Numbered from the stretch's first letter, positions 1-11,217 are shown. The stretch: DNA of 24,588 bases from Albugo candida (GCA_905220665.1 CAJNAR010000100.1:1-24588); one strand, 5' to 3'. Translations and numbers: made by a program. Notes: generated from the sequence alone by a model not told the origin.

Positions 1-462
1 AGTTATCGTCCAAAGTTGTCACGTGCTCATAAAATTGTACAGGATTTAGGAGCTCATGCGAAAGGCTTTCTTAGTGTCATTTACATCAATTTTCGATATG
101 TAAAAGAGGTCGAATCGCTTTTTTTTATCAGAATCAGATAGCGCTTCGTTTCGGCTACCCCGTCTTGCACAAGGATTCAACGAGCAGTCTATGGAGCGTG
201 CGATCACGTCGATGCGAGCAGTTTACTATGTGTGCTTTATTGGTGTGAAATGACTATCAAATGCATCAGTTCCTTGCTGCCTCTACCAAGGAAGCTGGTT
301 GAGATCTCATGGGACATTGTCGACAAGCAAAGCCGTCTCAATTATATATGAAATGGCGTTAGTACTAAAGAAGTAGATGGGTGGCTGGTCGCATAATACG
401 TTCGCTTGTAGCTGAGCTCTAGATCTAGCTACGCCTGCAGCGACAGTCACCCAAGGAAATGA
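1..462. other. 3' flank of LST8, no gene seen
   Basis: No convincing reading frame, RNA gene or repeat is visible in this stretch. It lies downstream of the minus-strand LST8 gene, so it should hold that gene's 3' UTR and polyadenylation region. A neighbouring gene could end beyond the left edge of the window. Confidence 0.4.
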
Positions 463-1633
463 TTAATCGGCAACTGAATCGTTTAAAGCTACACAAATAA
501 CAGCCTTATGATGTCCATTATAGTGCCGTACAGCTTCTCCCTGGCAGAGGTCCCATAATCGAGCACTTTGATCCGAAGAGCATGTGACCAAATATGAAGA
601 TACAGCGGAGAACGCACAATCCCACACCCAACGTTGATGCCCTTGCAGAGTGCGAATAAGCTCAAATTGCGCAACTCTACTCGTTTCGTTGACATCTTCC
701 ACTATCGTAGGATCACTTTGTGATTTTGGCTCAATATTCCATATCTTTGCTGTTTTATCGGACGAACAAGTGGCTAACAATCTGCCGTTGGAGCTTGTTT
801 GACATTTGAGTATGTATCCATTATGCGCTTGTAAGGTATGGAAAAGCTCGTATCGGCCTCTAAAGCATATACAGAGGTAAAATACGAGATGTAAGCTTTC
901 TAAGCACAACGTACCCCGAATTTGGCTGATAGAAAAAACACTTGCCGCGATTATTGGCCGCAACAAGAAGACTACCATCTTTTACGATATCCAGCGACTT
1001 TATTCCACAGTCTCCATCGGGTATCAATACATCAACGCACGAATCAGCAGTCAAGTCGAAGACTCGTATCGCTCCATTTTGATCGGCTACAAACACTTCT
1101 GCTTGATTTGGGTGTAATGCTGCAGAATTGAGCGGAATGAGCCCACTCGTAGTACTGCTATTACCACTGGAATTTGCATTCGAAGAATGTCCAGCTTTCT
1201 TTCCTGGCGCAAATGTACTGCATTCATAACTTCTTTGAAACCCGGTAGCTCGCAAGTCCCAAATCTTAAGCGTCCCATCTTCAGAGCTCGTGTACATCCA
1301 TTTCCCCTGTTGTTGGAATCCTAAACTCGTGACGTTGCCGTTGTGCCCGTCATACGTACTGACTGCATTCGGATTATTACTATTGATTTCAAACAGGCGA
1401 ATATGAGGGTTCCCGGCAGCGGTAATGTAATTCTTGTCCGGAGTTATATTGAGACAATTGACTTGCTACAGGAAACCACAAAGGACACTTAGCTCTGAGG
1501 GCACACGTTATTGGTGCGTTAGTGTCATTACAGAATCCGAGTATTTTACTGTACGATTACAAGTACCCGATGCGGCTTCCCAAAAGCGAATTGTGTGATC
1601 ATAGCCTGCGGTAGCGAGCACCACGCCGGTCAT
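463..1633 (-). CDS. LST8: LST8, WD40 subunit of TOR complexes, three exons
   Basis: Exons are 1633-1532, 1465-915 and 859-463. The introns, 1466-1531 (66 nt) and 860-914 (55 nt), are GT-AG, and splicing gives one 349-residue protein. The start [20 protein letters not shown] matches the N-terminus of yeast and animal LST8. Later family signatures follow: [33 protein letters not shown] and the C-terminal [17 protein letters not shown]8 is a seven-bladed WD40 propeller that binds the TOR kinase domain in TORC1 and TORC2. Compared with the usual 303-326 residues, this protein is longer because of two loop insertions: a Ser/Asn/Thr-rich stretch ([20 protein letters not shown]) before the AALHPNQ repeat, and an acidic loop after [10 protein letters not shown]. 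Both fall between propeller strands, so the fold should tolerate them. Identification is by recalled family sequence and is strong; the exon joins are read from splice motifs and frame continuity. Confidence 0.95.
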
Positions 1634-2555
1634 TTTTATATTACATAGTAGCGTACAAGTCTAATGATATTTGCAAACGTAGCCGCGATCGATTTGCAAT
1701 GAAAATTGTGTAGCGATCACAGTTTGAAAGGATTGCAATGTGGAATATGTATGGGATATTGCAGAGATTAGTCGATAAGAAATCGCATTGCTTTTCAATA
1801 TCTCATAGATCTGCCCGCTTTGAATGTTCATAGCTTGTGTCTGTAATTGAGATATGAGGTGTTGACTCTGATTCGATACTAATTCGGCGATGTACTCGAT
1901 AAATGCAATGGGGTGCCAAAGCTACTTACCACGCGGTCTTACGAGTACCAATTCATTTCATCACAGGCTATTCAGTCCAAGCGTCAAGATTATGACAGCA
2001 ACGAGCCCAGGAAGAAGACGATAGAAAGCGCTGTCTCTGGCGGCTACAATGATCAAGAATGAAGTCTTACAGAAACATTATAATAGCCTGCATCATGTGA
2101 AAAATCGCTCGAGAAGTAGGACCAGTGCTTACAACGCACGAGACATTACAGAAGTCACCATTCGTGGTTCCTTAAGGAATGGCTTGATTGTGTGAGACTA
2201 CCGGTCAAGCTACAGAGCGTATCTTTACGTCATTTTGATCCAGCTCGAGCTTCTGTCACCCTACATAGCAATACCTTCAGGACTGCGAAGCCTAAGTCAA
2301 TCTTCCGTTCATATCTTCCTCGAAACACCTCCAAGAAAGCAATCCAGCCATGCTCATGTCATTCACTGCGTATCAGTTGATCAGTAGCAGTATGTCAATT
2401 CCACTTTGAATCCTGCGCTTGAAAAGTATTTGTGTAACATTTGAAAAAAAGATGATACATTTCGAAAAGATAGTAAAAGTAGAAGTGAGTATATCAGCAC
2501 AAATGACCCACACCCAATGCATCTTCTCGAGGCTAACATTCCACCCTTCCACCCT
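1634..2555. other. Intergenic region between LST8 and the zinc-ribbon gene
   Basis: This holds the LST8 promoter side (just above 1633) and the 3' flank of the minus-strand zinc-ribbon gene (below 2556). Short frames at 2192-2380 and 2381-2581 have no family resemblance, and the second overlaps the true zinc-ribbon end in another frame. I see no further gene. Confidence 0.5.
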
Positions 2556-3043
2556 TTACAAAATCGTACAGCACTCATCACCGTAAATGCTTGCGTTATT
2601 CAATTCCTGGCAATTCCGACACCTATTTTGCAAGTGAGGGCAAACAAATTCAAATATACTAGAGCATTTACATACCGCCAGCTTGTACAGCCGTGAGGCA
2701 ACGGGTACGGCGCCGAACATTTCTTACAGAGTGCATTTCCTTGTGCATCTCGCATAATTTGTGAATTATTAGCTATCATCTGTGGTTGCGCTTGAAACGG
2801 GATCGCAGTCACAATCGGGCGGCCATACGCATCGACCGCCGGCGGTGGCCCATAAGACGGATTACAATGTGGTTGTCCATAAGAGGCATTATAAGGCGGT
2901 TGCGCATGAACTCCCGCATACGGTTCATTTGCTGCAGGTACTCCATACACCTGGGACGACTGCACTTGTTTTGCAATTGGTATCTCATCTGTATTCCCTT
3001 TTCCGCTGCTTTCTCGGCTGTCATAATGCTTTTCTTTGTCCAT
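2556..3043 (-). CDS. Pro/Tyr/Gly/Gln-rich protein with C-terminal zinc ribbon
   Basis: Exons are 3043-2676 and 2622-2556, joined across a 53-nt GT-AG intron (2623-2675, donor GTATGT, acceptor AATAG), giving 144 residues. The first ~90 residues are charged, then rich in Pro, Tyr, Gly, Gln and Asn with loose PSYG/ASYG repeats, and probably disordered. The C-terminus carries Cys106, Cys109, Cys119, Cys124 and Cys127 in the order C-x2-C-x9-C-x4-C-x2-C, including CTSWRCRNCQELN. Two CxxC knuckles with a Trp before the second pair look like a zinc ribbon, resembling the Sec23/Sec24 type. The second CxxC only appears after splicing, which supports the intron. I cannot name the family. Its start codon is 50 bp from that of the divergent RING-PX gene, so the two share a promoter. 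Confidence 0.75.
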
Positions 3044-3093
3044 TGTCTATTTCCTTCTCTTTTCTCTGATTGGCTATTATAATTCGAAACACG
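3044..3093. promoter_or_regulatory. 50-bp divergent promoter with a CCAAT box
   Basis: Only 50 bp separate the two start codons (3043 minus, 3094 plus). The spacer has a pyrimidine run (TTTCCTTCTCTTTTCTCT) and GATTGGCT at about 3068-3075, which is an inverted CCAAT box (AGCCAAT), a known NF-Y site in eukaryotes. Transcription must start within this space or inside the opposite gene, so 5' UTRs are very short or overlap. Confidence 0.5.
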
Positions 3094-5580
3094 ATGGAGG
3101 AAGACGAAGACGCAATGACACTTTGGCATCAGCTCGTGCAAAACAGCGTCGAGTGTGAGTTATGTTATGAGCCTTATTCAAATAACGGACCTCACATACC
3201 CCGTTTACTTGTCTGTGGTCACACATTTTGTGAGGTATACGCAACTTTCATTCTCTATCGCAAGTTGCTGACAATCATGTAGTTTTGTCTGAAAAAATGG
3301 TCTCTTACCACGCCCGGCGTCGAATCGCATCAGCGAGAGGAAGAGCACATACAGCCGGAAAGGAGTATCGGTGTATTTGCATCCTTTACTTCTGCTATCA
3401 ATGCTTCTTTGAATAGCAGCTCAAGCAGCGCAGATAGCAATCACAGTGTCAACACAAGTGCTCCTCATGGAAATGGTGCGGGAGTTTTATGGATTGAATG
3501 CCCCACATGCAGAAATATGACGCAATTGTCCTCTGATATTAATTCTGTCGGAAATCTTCCTAAAAATTATGAGCTTTTGAGGGTTCGCGATGAGATGCAA
3601 AGCTCTCAAACTCATCAGCAGCTCTCTTCACTGAAGGAGAAATGGCTTACACAAGTTGTCCAAAAGGAACATTTAGTCAGAGATGCGAAAGAAATGGCGC
3701 GTGTGGCATTACATGAATCCGAAGAAGCTGCATTGAAATCAAGGGATTTGGCAAAACAAGTAGAAATAAATGAGCAAGAAAAAGTGAGGGCGCAACAGGT
3801 TGCAGAAGAAGCAAAGGAAAAAGCTATCAGAGCTTCACACAAGGCAGAATTACTTGAAGCGGAAACGGAGCAACTGAAGCAGCAATTACGTTTAGAGGCA
3901 TCGGAATTACAGCGTTTACAAAGCGATGCCACCAATACAGCAGCGGTTGCTGCTGAATTGCATACTCGGGCTAAAAATTTACAACGGCAAATCGATCGTG
4001 TGAGTGCACAACTATCATTACACTCTGGCCGTCACGATCCGGCAAAGCTTGTGGTGCTCGTTTGTGAACCTACAACTGTAGGAAATTGGCTGTTGCCATA
4101 CACGAGATACGCTGTAATCAGCATAACGACCGAAAATGGAACGGAGAGAGACGCTGGAAAGCGTGAAAGTATCGATCCCGATGACGCCAAAAAGAACTCG
4201 TTCAAGGCTGCAAAGACGTGGATCATGCAGCATCAGGTCGCGGAACCCAGTGCTTTTGTCAAAGTATATCGACGATACAGCGATTTTGTGTGGCTGCATC
4301 GGCAACTGTGCAGGAAACATCCATTTGAGCTGGTTCCAGGAATACCCGGAAAACAAGTATTTTTCAACAAGGAGAATGAGTTTGTCGGGGAAAGAATGAA
4401 GCTGCTTCAAGCATTCCTCAGAAATGTCTTGCGGCATCCAGTGCTTGCTCTGGTTGAAGAAGTAAGATCGTTTTTGCTGTCGACTACAGAAGAATTGGAT
4501 GCAATCAGATTACGATCTATCAGTACAGCAAGAGATATTGATGAGCTCGAATTTGGGCTTTGTGCGGCATATCCGTACGACTCAATCGTCAGCGACTCTG
4601 ATGTGAATGAAAGGGGGCTTGAAAAACACTCGGGTCTTATGCTTTCAACATCGAAGCCAATTGAGCCATCCGGAAATGCATGGGCTTGGGGTGCGATGCG
4701 TGCGTTAACAAATTCAGCTGCCAAGATGTGGACCACGGGCAATGTCTCGACGGAAGACTTGCACTCAGAGCAAGAATCGACGGGAGTAAAGCTTTCCGCA
4801 GTGCCTGAAACAAACAGCAGTTACCTAGAGGATAGAGATATCGATTCCCGTGCGGGCAGATTCTTCGATGTTGTCGAGTGTCGAGAAAATTATATGCGTG
4901 TGTGTTCTGCGTACGAAAACACAGCACTCAAAGGAAGTTACCTGGCACGTGCTGAGAGAAAAGAAGCCAAGCATTTGCATCGTATCTGTGAGCTTCTCAA
5001 CGATATGGATTTACTGGAACGCTCTTTCGACAGAATGAAACGTCAGAGGAATGAAACAGCGAATGATCAGAACGTATCACTCGCGTTGAGGGAAAGCACT
5101 GGCATCCAACGGCAGCAGCAAGTGTTTTTTGAAACCCGCACATTCGATGCAAGAGCAGCGGATTCCTTCAGTGCATTTTCTCTGCTCGTGAAAAGCACAG
5201 CAGACTGCAATGAATATGCACTTTTAGAAATTGTACGAATGCAATTACTTCACTTGGGTGCAATTGAACAATCGTATTCACGTTTGCGGCAATTGGAAGT
5301 ATCGATACACGACAAATTGAATGCCGCAGCCAAAAACTCTGTGGAAGGGAAGCATACATCAGGAATGGCGTCTCCAGAAATGGATTGGAACTTGCAAGTA
5401 AAGAAACTCAATCAGTGCCGCCAGGAACTGGGGGAAAAGGTTCACAATTTAGACCCAACTCGGTCCATTTTTGTGCTGGAAACCTTGCAGGAAAATGTGA
5501 TGGAAATGCAAATTTTGTCGAAGGAAAGACGTCTTATGTATGAAGAGACACTTAGGCAGATCGATGCGCACATGATGTGA
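3094..5580 (+). CDS. RING finger, coiled coil and PX domain protein
   Basis: Exons are 3094-3234 and 3283-5580 with a 48-nt GT-AG intron (3235-3282), giving 812 residues. The RING is split by the intron: Cys21, Cys24, Cys41, His43 and Cys46 are in exon 1, while Cys49 (CGHTFCEFCLKKW across the junction) and Cys120-x2-Cys123 (IECPTCRNM) are in exon 2. A Ser/Asn-rich loop of 70 residues separates Cys49 from Cys120, much longer than usual, but the tail NLPKNYELL is typical of RING-HC E3 ligases. Residues about 150-290 form a long Glu/Lys/Ala-rich coiled coil. A PX domain follows (about 300-445) with RRYSDF (Arg378, Tyr379), PGIPGK (Lys404) and ERMKLLQ (Arg418), the residues known to contact PI3P in PX domains. 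The C-terminal ~300 residues are helical and might be BAR-like as in sorting nexins. A role in endosomal ubiquitination is inferred from the domains. Confidence 0.9.
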
Positions 5581-8112
5581 GCATTCCGTCTTTCACAAAC
5601 TGCAGAAATGCTCCAAGCTCCATTGTATCCTAAGGTTGAGTTGCACACTGTATTCCTATATTATAATCTGCAAAACATGGACCCAAAGCACTGATTTTCA
5701 GTTGCGACTTTGTGAAATTATTAGTGTTTGTAGTCGGTCATGTACAGCTATTTTGTATGCGGCTTGAGCGAGAATAGTTGGCCTACATCGATCATGGATA
5801 TCTCCACGGATCTGTAATGTACTACAGCGCTCAAGAAATACTTGAGGCTTCCGCCTATCTATCGCGTGACTCGTAAAGTTTCGCCAACTCGATTGAACGA
5901 TGCGAGGAGTAGAGTATGGATGTCGTTGATTTTGATAACCCGCGAGCAAAGACTAAAAAGCTAGTTTGTTGATCAATTATTTTCTTTTGTCCTCAGGCGT
6001 TTACATTGCCTGATAATGAGAATTGTTCGTGGATGTTTCGATTAGGTCTGCATGACACCTCGTCCTCAAGTAAAAGATACGGCATGAAGAAATGCGGTCA
6101 TCTAGCAAATTAGTAGTCGAGGAGTACAAGCAATCGATGTAATGTGTGATCAGTGCATTCGCCAAGCGAAGATCGGCCTTCCATGCTACTAACGCCGTTA
6201 TGGTAGTTCAAGCCTTTTTTTTTGTGTCAAAAACGCACAAGACTAAAAGTTTCCTATCCGATTTTCCAATGATTTTGTCACCGAAAGAGAAGATAGGCTT
6301 GATAGAATTATGTGAACAAAAAGCATGTTCAGCAGCTTCAGAATGTGGTAATCCTTCTAAACTATAAACGGTTTCCGTTCGATCAGTTCGTCGCCCATGT
6401 AGCCAACATGCGGAAGCTACACAAGCACGGAAGAAGGCAATTTGAAGGGTGGAAGAAATTCTATAACAGCTACAGATTCGATGAGACACGAGTATCTAAT
6501 GTTCACAAAATAGCATCTGTAGATTGTGTAGATATCTGGTCGGTATAAAGTTGACCAAGCAAATGTATACTTTTGTGACTGAGTGGAAATGTAGCAGCTG
6601 CAAATGGAAGTGAGCCAGAAATAGGCGATGATTGCGAGAATGCGGCTGACGTTATTAGTGTGTATGATATAGTTATAGTGCCATTTCTTCTGCCCAAACT
6701 CATACTTGGATTCACCATTTCAATCTGATGATCATATTGCACCAGGCACCATCCTGGAGCCAAAAATCCGAAATTCTTATACGAGTCTGTCAAGTCTTCA
6801 AGGGATGTATATCAAACATGAAGGGTTGCATTGAATCGGTATGGCTTGCTCGTGAGCATACAGAACGTGAAGCGCCTATAAATCTGTCTAACACGGACTC
6901 AAGCACAAGTCTTCGTCAATCTATCATCACCTCCATAAGCGAGAACTCAACAATGGAGACTAACAACCCAAACATCTGAGTGCGAAATTGTACCTACCGT
7001 GCTCTGAACAAATGGTATGGCGTGTACTTTAGAGCGTCAATATCGACATGAGCACTTGTGACCCGAGAACACGCTACAGCTGCCGGTCAAGCATTGCTTT
7101 CACAGGCTAAGATATCTAGAAAGAGCTCGTTGCAGAGTTGGTGGAAACCGAGATGGCCGTCGTCATACATTAAAATGTATTCTACCTTTCTTGGGCATAA
7201 TACCCATGCATTTTGAGGGAACACCTTCATGGGAAACAAAGCGATCCATTTTTCTTTTGCTCATTTTGTAGGCCGCACTGAATCAACACCACGATAAAGA
7301 TGAAGTGTGATGTGAGATCAACGTAGACTGCAAGATATGTCTTATTATACTGCCCTTATACCTTGAAATAAAGAACATTATGCATCAGATGAAGCAGTGA
7401 CACATACTATTATCTTCAGACACAAACGTTCATACAATATCGAGCACTATAGCTATGATACTTTACATAGTCGAAGTGCACGTCGCGTGCAAATGTGTAA
7501 CAACTGCGTAATAGCAAGATGAAGCTTCGTACACGGAGGTAATTATCCTGCTGTGCATTTGTCGTTGCTATTACACAATAGGCAAATCACTTGTATCAAA
7601 AACCAATGCATATTCTCACATCCATACTCGGGCATCGGGTGTTATGGGCTACAGCAAGTGAACCCAACCGAGCTACCTATAAAAGTACAAGTTCTTATAA
7701 ATGTAGTAACGCAAGAGGAGATCTAGATTTTGATAAGCTTTTGTTGGGTAAGACAACTACTCGACTCAATTTCAATTGAATTTTATCAATCATCTAGGCT
7801 GATAACTCTTAAAATTCAAATGATTTGTTGCCTTGCTTCGTGGTCGAAAAAAAAAAGATACCTCATGTATATGAAAGAACGTAGGCACTTGGCTTTATTG
7901 CAAAAGGAAACCCTCTTTGGCTAGAATTGGTTACTTCAATCAATCTTATCAATTTGAGAATTTGAGACATTGACCCCCCCGTCGTTTCTTTTCTATTATC
8001 TTTATCATATTGTAGATATTGAGAATATGTTTATGTATATATAGACACAACAGCTCGTAATCAGAATAGACTTCCATTCGAAACGACGGGCATCTAAAGC
8101 TATATAGCTCAA
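5581..8112. other. Gene-poor spacer with one coding-like fragment
   Basis: No gene can be called across 2.5 kb. A plus frame at 6312-6548, with no ATG at its start, reads like protein (FPFDQFVAHVANMRKLHKHG, then FEGWKKFYNSYRFDET), but I recognise no family and cannot join it to other exons. At 7747-7798 there is a good intron look-alike (GTAAGACAAC to ATCATCTAG), but splicing it leads directly to a stop. A TATATATA stretch near 8036 precedes the ORF at 8113. These may be fragments of decayed genes. Confidence 0.4.
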
Positions 8113-8580
8113 ATGAGTATGAAATGTCCACAATCTCAAGATATTCTACAGCGACTAAAGAAAATACAGCAAGAAATACCCAGCATCTTGATTCAGCTTC
8201 AAGTTGCTTGGCGAAGGTGCGGAAATGATTGCATGTGTGAAGAACAAGCGTTGGAACTAGTAGAGAGAGGGGAAAACCTAATCACAAGTCTGAATTTTAT
8301 ATTTACGCGGAAACAAATGAGTATAGACTCACTCGATGGTCAGCATGATATGCTTGATGAAATTTTATCAGATTTTGAGAATTACCGACTTTTTTTGAAA
8401 AAAATTGTCTCATCACAAAATGCGAAGTTTAAAAAAAATGACAAAATGCCAATAACAAAGCTAGAAAAATATCTAGCAAAGTCTGGAGAAGAAATTAGGG
8501 AGATCTGTAACGATCTTCCGTCAATGGCAAAGTATTTTGAAGCTGTGGCTCCATGTTTTACTGACTACATGTTGACTTGA
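8113..8580 (+). CDS. Hypothetical 155-residue helical protein
   Basis: An uninterrupted ATG-to-TGA frame begins MSMKCPQSQDILQRLKKIQQ. It is mainly predicted helical, rich in Lys, Glu, Leu and Ile, with five cysteines in the first half of the protein or near its end (for example RRCGNDCMCEEQ) and no signal peptide or membrane segment. I recognise no family. It is visibly more AT-rich than the conserved genes in the window, including runs such as AAAAAAAATG, and stands alone between a long spacer and a transposon. It could be a lineage-specific gene, the last exon of a larger gene, or a chance frame; length and composition favour real coding. Confidence 0.5.
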   Translation: MSMKCPQSQDILQRLKKIQQEIPSILIQLQVAWRRCGNDCMCEEQALELVERGENLITSLNFIFTRKQMSIDSLDGQHDMLDEILSDFENYRLFLKKIVSSQNAKFKKNDKMPITKLEKYLAKSGEEIREICNDLPSMAKYFEAVAPCFTDYMLT

Positions 8581-8713
8581 AATGAATAATTACATGATTA
8601 ATAGATTTACTGCAAGAAGCCTTCCTGGCATTCCTTCTAATTCTAAATCACTGATTCTGCAAACAAAACAAACTTAAGCCCACATGAACAGTTCAAATTT
8701 GCAGTAATTTCCC

Positions 8714-8934
8714 GGAATCGCCACAAGGATACGAGAGCATGCTCGCTTACTTACAAGATACAACAAATTCAATTGATCGCGATCGCAACTGAAAATTGTA
8801 AACAATAAATCCGGTTTGGCCTAATTCGCTTGCATTTTAACCAGAAGGAATTCAGTGTAGCCACAACCCCTAGCTTGAATAAACAGGAATCGGTATCGCC
8901 ACACTCGAAATTAATTAAGGGAACCAGTATCACC
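8714..8934. repeat. Left subterminal repeat array of the MULE
   Basis: Units occur at 8714-8722 (GGAATCGCC, short), 8847-8862 (GGAATTCAGTGTAGCC), 8886-8900 (GGAATCGGTATCGCC) and 8920-8934 (GGAACCAGTATCACC). They are followed by AT-rich AATTAATT or a poly-C run. Each is the reverse complement of the units on the right side. Such arrays are usual transposase binding sites. Confidence 0.7.
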
Positions 8935-8954
8935 ACCCCCCCCCTAAATTAAAA

Positions 8955-10642
8955 TTACAGATTTGCTTCGTTAATTTTGGGTTGTGGACATGTGCGCCTG
9001 TTGTGACCTTCTTCTTTGCAGGCCACGCATCTTCGTTTTGGCATTTCCTGCCCCTCCTTCTTAATGTACTCGAATGCGGACAGATCTCGTTTGGTACTCG
9101 TTGATCCTTCTGACCGTCCACGTGAGGCCACTGCGGTCGGATCATTTACCTCTGGACTTGAAACAGATGCAAGGCAATTGAGATCCTATTCAAGGAGGCG
9201 CTACCTATGTGGAGTCAACACCGAATAACGCTCTTGCAGCATTTTGATAATGTCAGAAAAGCTTGTTTTCTACCGACGAGGCATTGCAGGATGCAGTTTT
9301 CAGTTATTGAGCTGCGATAACAAATTTAGCATAACTGTTGCCAAATGCCCTGTTGAAACTGCGATCCATTTCTTCAAGGTTGCATGTCCGCCTTCAACGC
9401 GAGATGTGACTACATGCCCAAAATGCTTTATTTTTGGTCCAAGCTAGGATGTAATTCTCCTTGTGCGGAACCCAAGTGGATTGTATACACGCATAGCCAG
9501 TCTCATTTATAGTATCTACAAGGAGCACCCAATTCTCTTCGAATTCCTGTTCAGTGGCAGAGCAGTACAATCCGTACCACTTTGTGGAAGATTCTTATCC
9601 AGTCTTCGTCCTTTAAAAAGCGCTTTATAGTATTTGCCAGGAAGTTTGTATTAATATGCCATATGCAAAGCAGATTATTCGCTTCAGATAGAACCAGTGA
9701 GATTGCAGCAATCAATGCCAATTCTCTGCCAGTGACAGTGACAATCGGCCCAGCGATTCTATCTTGAAAAAACCCAAGTGCCCAAATGTAAATATCTTTT
9801 GATTTGTGTGGCAAAAAACTATAGCAAAGGGAATATGACTGATTTTTGCATGCCACACCCATGACATCGAGCAATGGCATTTGAAACCTGGAGAATTTCC
9901 AGCTCTTACTTGATGTTAGGAAAAGATTGATTGCAAAGCATTTTACTTATCTGTTGGTTTCGTTTGTCGAATCTGCTATAAGAACCCGTTCTGAAGGAAA
10001 ATCACTGTCTGTCGAGATGCAAGGCTTAGGTGCAATTAAGTGGCGCTTCAATTGACCCGATGAGGGGTCCCGATCAAGATCATACCTATTGACACTTTCC
10101 TGAAGTTTGTCCAGCAATGCTTCAAGAAGGCTACGACCAAGTAGAAATTCCGCTCGTTCACCTTTTTTAACATTGTAAATGTCTTACCCGTGGCAGAAAA
10201 AGAAGGATCAACCGCTTCATCGCACTCAAATCAACCGAGGAGGTGCTCCACCTTTTGTGACGTCCAGAATTTGCTGCTGCTGCACCTGGTTCAATACCCT
10301 GGCTTTTGGGGTTGCTGCAAGATTCTCGGCTGCCTCATGTTGGGAGTTGTAACGACCAAACTCACTCGCCATTCTTGCACAGAATTTTGATTCAGTTGGT
10401 GCTGAATGGTGACTAGCCATGGGCACATCAGGAGCCGCGTTGATGTTTGGACCGACCACCGTGTACGCAAGCAAGTCACACCTTCCTAGTATTTCCGTAC
10501 TTGTCCAATTTTGTGGTGGCTTTATTTGTGGAATAGTCTCCTTGCCAAGCAAAGATTTGTACTGCCTCTTATGCTTTCTCATAGGCTTCACTGGTGTGTT
10601 GCGGGGGTGAAGCAAGTGGCATAATAAGGACAGAGTAATCAC
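8955..10642 (-). pseudogene. MULE transposase, broken by frameshifts and stops
   Basis: Reading the minus strand from high to low coordinates, recognisable pieces appear in the order of an intact MULE transposase. ILDVTKGGAPPRLI is near 10230. DIYNVKKGERAEFLLGRSLL, running into EALLDKLQE, is near 10180-10110. The catalytic core is at 9880-9551 (MPLLDVMGVA, ELALIAAISLVLSEANNLLC, IWHINTN). WVPHKENYILAWTK is near 9470 and VEGGHATLKKW near 9385. A CCHC zinc knuckle (CVACKEEGHNRRTC) is near 9030-8990, with the stop at 8957-8955. A one-base shift separates WVPHKE from VEGGHATL, and stops interrupt other joints. In the core, TVTGRELAL has Gly where the family has the second catalytic Asp. The copy is therefore inactive. 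Confidence 0.8.
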
Positions 10643-10691
10643 GTTAGCTTAGTTATAGCAATGAAGGTACGAGTTTATAATAAGGATGTGC

Positions 10692-10930
10692 GGCGATACC
10701 GATTCCCATTTAATTCAAGGGATTTATGATATGTGGCGATACCGTTCCTAATTTAATTTTAATTCAGGAGATTTAGGGGGGAGGGATGGCGATACCGGTT
10801 CCTTTCTTTAATCTAGGGAGTGTGGCGATACCGACTCCTTATTTTATACAATTTTAATTTAGGGTGTGTGGTTATACCCGTTCCCATTTGATTTTCGAAA
10901 GAGTAAGGGGTTATGGCTATACTGGCTTCC
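10692..10930. repeat. Right subterminal repeat array of the MULE
   Basis: Six units of GGCGATACCGNTTCC occur at about 10692-10706, 10735-10748, 10788-10802, 10824-10838, 10870-10884 and 10915-10930. The last two have diverged. They are spaced about 35-53 bp apart, usually with TTTAATT or AGGGAG between them. All are inverted relative to the left array. Confidence 0.75.
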
Positions 10931-10958
10931 AAAAAATGTACCAAGGATGTGCAATATA

Positions 10959-10984
10959 CACTCCGCGCCATAAAGATAGGGACA
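10959..10984 (+). repeat. Left terminal inverted repeat of the Tc1 element
   Basis: This is the left arm, starting CACTCCGCGCC and ending ATAGGGACA. It pairs with 12514-12539 with two mismatches; similarity fades after this point. Confidence 0.8.
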
Positions 10985-11217
10985 CGTGTTTTTCTTAGAA
11001 AAAGATGTGAAAAAAGTGTAGATTGATTGCACTATACATACATTAGATTAAAATAAGCACGGCGGTTTGGAATCTTTACTCAAAATCAGAATTGGATTTT
11101 TCAATCCATAGTTATGAGCAAAAAAGTGAAAATAGGCCGCGTGAAAATGATAAGGAACACCTGTTATATTGCGCGTTCCTCGACTTTGAACACTGCATTT
11201 ATGCTCTAAGAGTGGTG

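Larger units (their letters stand above)
8714..10930 (-). mobile_element. Dead Mutator-like (MULE) DNA transposon
   Basis: A broken MULE transposase on the minus strand lies between two arrays of one short repeat in opposite orientations: GGAATCGGTATCGCC-type on the left and GGCGATACCGATTCC-type on the right. Subterminal repeat arrays in inverted orientation are typical of DNA transposons. The exact ends and the expected 9-bp target duplication could not be fixed, so the limits given are those of the outermost recognisable repeats. The element could run a few tens of bases farther on the right, where a Tc1 element interrupts it. Confidence 0.75.

Noticed and set aside
2381..2581. Minus frame of 66 codons with a hydrophobic stretch
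   Set aside because: It overlaps the true last exon of the zinc-ribbon gene in another frame and depends on the same DNA; no family match.
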